DNA of 33,847 bases from Clostridia bacterium (lineage in GTDB: Bacteria; Bacillota; Clostridia; Christensenellales; Aristaeellaceae): NCBI GenBank assembly GCA_030530315.1, contig JAUMVG010000038.1, forward strand, positions 1 through 33,847. Reading direction: 5' to 3'. Below the pieces are notes generated by a model. That model had not been told where the DNA came from, searched no databases, and saw only the letters and a program-made list of their open reading frames with translations. A program made the translations under genes and the position numbers. Every line of letters starts with the position of its first letter. The stretch's first letter is position 1. Shown here in pieces: positions 31,786 to 33,847 of the stretch.

Positions 31786-32682
31786 CTACGCGCTGGCCCA
31801 TTTGTTCTGGCCGCGATACTGTATGACGGTCACCACCAGGATCAGGGCGAACAGTATGTAGGCCGCCGCGGAAGCCGAGCCGAAGCGGTAATAGGTGAAG
31901 CCCTGCTGGTAGATGTAGTAGACGAGCACATTGGTGGCACGTCCCGGCCCGCCCTGGGTCAGCAGCGAGACCTGGTCGAACACCTTGAAGGAGTTGATCA
32001 CGGCGATGATCGTCGCGAAGAAGATCGTGGGCGAAAGCTCCGGCAGGGTGATGCTCCAGAACTTCTGCCAGGCGTTCGCGCCGTCCACGCTGGCCGCCTC
32101 ATACAGGCTCACGGGGATGTTGTTCAGCGCCGCCAGGTAGATGACCATGTAGTAACCGGCGTTGATCCATGTGCTCATGATGATGATGCAGGGCATGGCC
32201 CAGCGGACGTCGGAGACCCACTTGGGGGGATTGGACACGCCGAAGGCCCTCAGCATCATGCTGAAGGGACTGTAGGTCGGATGATACAGCGCCTGCCACA
32301 CGATGGCGATGGACACGACGGTGACCAGGTTCGGCAGGAAGTAAACCGTACGGAACAGGCTCTTGCCCCTGGGCAGCTTGTGGACGCACAGGGCCAGGAT
32401 CATGCCGCAGACCATGACCATGGGCACGTTGACAAGCGTGTAGTACAGCGTATTTTTGAGCGAGATCAGAAAGCCGCTGTCCGTGAACAGCTTGGTGTAG
32501 TTGTTCAGGCCCACGAACTTCATCTCGGTGATCGCGTCCCACTTAAAGAAGCTGATGTAGAACGAATAGACAAAGGGAACCAGCGTGAACATCAGAAAGC
32601 CGATCAGGTTGGGCGCCAGAAAGGCATAGCCTGTGATATCCTTCTGCAACTGGTTCCCGCCGGCGCCGGAACTCCTCTTCAT
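31786..32682 (-). CDS. Carbohydrate ABC transporter permease (MalF/CUT1 type)
   Basis: A 298-residue permease of the MalF/UgpA kind with six membrane segments, the first being YAFLAPNLIGFLMFTLVPFVYSF. The EAA loop is EAASVDGANAWQKFWSITLPELSPTI. The C-terminal SLLTQGGPGRATNVLVYYIYQQGF is typical. ATG 32682 is chosen because AAAGG lies nine bases upstream; ATG 32688, two codons earlier, is an alternative, while the start at 32754 runs through a hairpin and is unlikely. It forms the heterodimeric channel with the MalG-type protein. Confidence 0.9.
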   Translation of the reverse strand: MKRSSGAGGNQLQKDITGYAFLAPNLIGFLMFTLVPFVYSFYISFFKWDAITEMKFVGLNNYTKLFTDSGFLISLKNTLYYTLVNVPMVMVCGMILALCVHKLPRGKSLFRTVYFLPNLVTVVSIAIVWQALYHPTYSPFSMMLRAFGVSNPPKWVSDVRWAMPCIIIMSTWINAGYYMVIYLAALNNIPVSLYEAASVDGANAWQKFWSITLPELSPTIFFATIIAVINSFKVFDQVSLLTQGGPGRATNVLVYYIYQQGFTYYRFGSASAAAYILFALILVVTVIQYRGQNKWASA

Positions 32683-32734
32683 AAGCATCAACCTTTCCAC
32701 GCAGCGCAATGCACATTGCGGCACTTGCAATATC

Positions 32735-32766
32735 GGCGAATGTGGAATTTGCATTCCACATTCGCC
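32735..32766 (-). other. Perfect 14-bp hairpin between binding-protein and permease genes
   Basis: GGCGAATGTGGAAT and ATTCCACATTCGCC pair perfectly around TTGC. No T-run follows on the minus strand. It sits 42 bases after the binding-protein stop, the same layout as the hairpin at 19600-19626, and probably stabilises the binding-protein message. GCAAT/ATTGC at 32706-32719 forms a second small stem. Confidence 0.6.
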
Positions 32767-32807
32767 TGTCGTTATTCTATGGGATTACAGCTTTACCGCG
32801 CCTGCGG

Positions 32808-33847
32808 TCAGCCGAGGTTGGCAATCTCATCCTCGATGCGGGCAACGGAGTTGGCAATGGTTGTGTCCAGATCCTGGCCGCCCTCGGTCATGTACAGGCT
32901 GAGCTCCTCGGTCAGGATGGTGGAGGCGAAGGGGCCCGCCTCGTTCAGAGGATCGCTGAACACCTTCACGGGCTCGAAGTACAGGTCCACCATCTCGGGA
33001 GTGTAGACCTCGATGTTGTCGGCCCAGACCTGCTTAACCTCGTCGTTGGCCATGGCGGGCTTGCTGCCGGCCGCGGCGATGATCTTCTGGCCCTCCGTGC
33101 TGGAGAGGAAGCTGATGAAGTCAAAGGCCAGCTCGGGGTTCTTGGCCTTGCTGTTGATGCAGGCGCAGGTGGCGATGGAGTGGGTGGAATACTCCACGTC
33201 CTCATCGCAGGGAACACGGGCCATGCCCCACTCGAAGTTGATGGCGCCGGACTGGGTGTTGTTCTTCAGGTTGCCGCCCATGTAGTCGCCGCCCAGGATC
33301 ATGGCCGTCTGGCCGGACACGAACAGCGGGGTGATGGAGGCGTTGATGGCGGTGGCTTCCGCGGGGGTCAGCTGGCTGCCGTCCACCACGCAGGTGTTGT
33401 AGTACCACTGGAGGGCGTCGCGCACTTCCTGGCAATCCAGGTCGACGGTCAGGTCGTCCTTGACGATCTTCACATCGCGCTGCATGGCGCCGAACATCTG
33501 CATCCAGGGCCAGCCCATCATGTACACGCCGTATACTTTGTCCGCGCCCTCGCCCTTGGTGAGCTGCTTGGCGACCTCGGCAAACTCCGCCCAGGTGTAG
33601 CTCTTGTACATATCCGGATAGGGAATGCCCGCTTCGTCGAACAGGGTCTTGTTGTAGTAGAGGTGATATCCGCCGCCACGGTAGGGCATCTGGTAGATGC
33701 CTTCATCCACGGAGATCTGCGGCAGGTAGTTCTCATAGGGCGTCATATCGAAGCCCGTGGACGCGATCAGGTCCGTCATGTCCATGCACAGGCCCTTGGC
33801 CACGTAGGTCTGGAACACCTGCTCTTCACGCATGAAGAACACGTCCA
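32808..33847 (-). CDS. Carbohydrate-binding protein of the CUT1 importer, 5' end cut off
   Basis: The frame is open to the window edge (346 codons), so the signal peptide and N-terminal lobe start are missing. It matches extracellular sugar-binding proteins of CUT1 importers (SBP_bac_1/SBP_bac_8): YQMPYRGGGYHLYYNKTLFDEAGI is the hallmark segment, followed by YTWAEFAEVAKQLT, FVSGQTAMILGGDY and NPELAFDFISFLSS. It is the upstream partner of the two permeases. The expected lipoprotein signal cannot be checked here. Specificity is unknown; the downstream phosphorylase suggests galactose-containing disaccharides (inference). Confidence 0.88.
   Translation of the reverse strand, partial: DVFFMREEQVFQTYVAKGLCMDMTDLIASTGFDMTPYENYLPQISVDEGIYQMPYRGGGYHLYYNKTLFDEAGIPYPDMYKSYTWAEFAEVAKQLTKGEGADKVYGVYMMGWPWMQMFGAMQRDVKIVKDDLTVDLDCQEVRDALQWYYNTCVVDGSQLTPAEATAINASITPLFVSGQTAMILGGDYMGGNLKNNTQSGAINFEWGMARVPCDEDVEYSTHSIATCACINSKAKNPELAFDFISFLSSTEGQKIIAAAGSKPAMANDEVKQVWADNIEVYTPEMVDLYFEPVKVFSDPLNEAGPFASTILTEELSLYMTEGGQDLDTTIANSVARIEDEIANLG

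Overview
The window reads as a chromosomal segment of a GC-rich, strictly anaerobic, fibre-degrading member of the Clostridia (Bacillota). The basis is strong GGAGG-type ribosome binding sites, near-consensus TTGACA/TATAAT promoters, families such as HxlR, LytTR and DUF1934, a glycyl radical enzyme with its activase, and sugar ABC importers with no PTS genes. The gene content (GH78, GH105, GH112) fits a gut or rumen pectin (rhamnogalacturonan) degrader. Genus cannot be assigned from the sequence alone. Almost every gene is on the minus strand; GTG/TTG starts and 4-base ATGA/GTGA overlaps are common, so most genes form tightly coupled operons.

Layout: (i) 1-3834: a redox/electrophile-type locus. 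An HxlR regulator is divergent from an operon of an old-yellow-enzyme oxidoreductase, DUF1934 protein, alpha/beta hydrolase, MIF-type tautomerase and a DsbA-fold protein without a CxxC (cut by the window edge). The two promoters share one -10 box and a perfect inverted repeat lies beside it. (ii) 3899-10185: a sugar-oxidation/phosphorylation module. SMP-30 lactonase, ThuA-like protein, FGGY kinase and DeoC-type aldolase run on the minus strand, divergent from a zinc dehydrogenase and a discoidin-like protein. (iii) 10252-14946: aldo/keto reductase, a short unusual glycyl radical enzyme, its activase and a cupin, behind a structured leader. (iv) 14955-23487: GH78 rhamnosidase, ribose-type ABC importer (binding protein, ATPase, permease), GH105 hydrolase and a LacI-family regulator. 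(v) 23617-25795: orphan LytTR response regulator and a UPF0597 (CyuA-like) iron-sulfur lyase. (vi) 25872-33847: CUT1 ABC importer (binding protein cut by the window edge), a second aldo/keto reductase, a polyol-type zinc dehydrogenase and a GH112 phosphorylase, with repeats in most gaps.

How it may work together (inference): GH78 and GH105 trim rhamnosylated or unsaturated pectic oligosaccharides, the two importers bring fragments in, and GH112 phosphorolyses galactosyl-rhamnose (or galactosyl-HexNAc). The dehydrogenase/lactonase/kinase/aldolase module and the glycyl radical module would process the released sugar. Copies of a LacI-type palindrome centred on AATCGATT sit at the divergent dehydrogenase/lactonase promoters and twice ahead of GH78, tying modules (ii) and (iv) into one regulon, probably under the LacI protein encoded here.

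The least explained DNA is the palindromic material: a hairpin array inside the alpha/beta hydrolase reading frame, a pair of near-identical 191-bp inverted repeats bracketing the GH112 gene, a MITE-like long palindrome plus a solo arm around the second aldo/keto reductase, and a hairpin-bracketed repeat before the glycyl radical operon. No rRNA, tRNA, CRISPR array or intact insertion sequence was seen.
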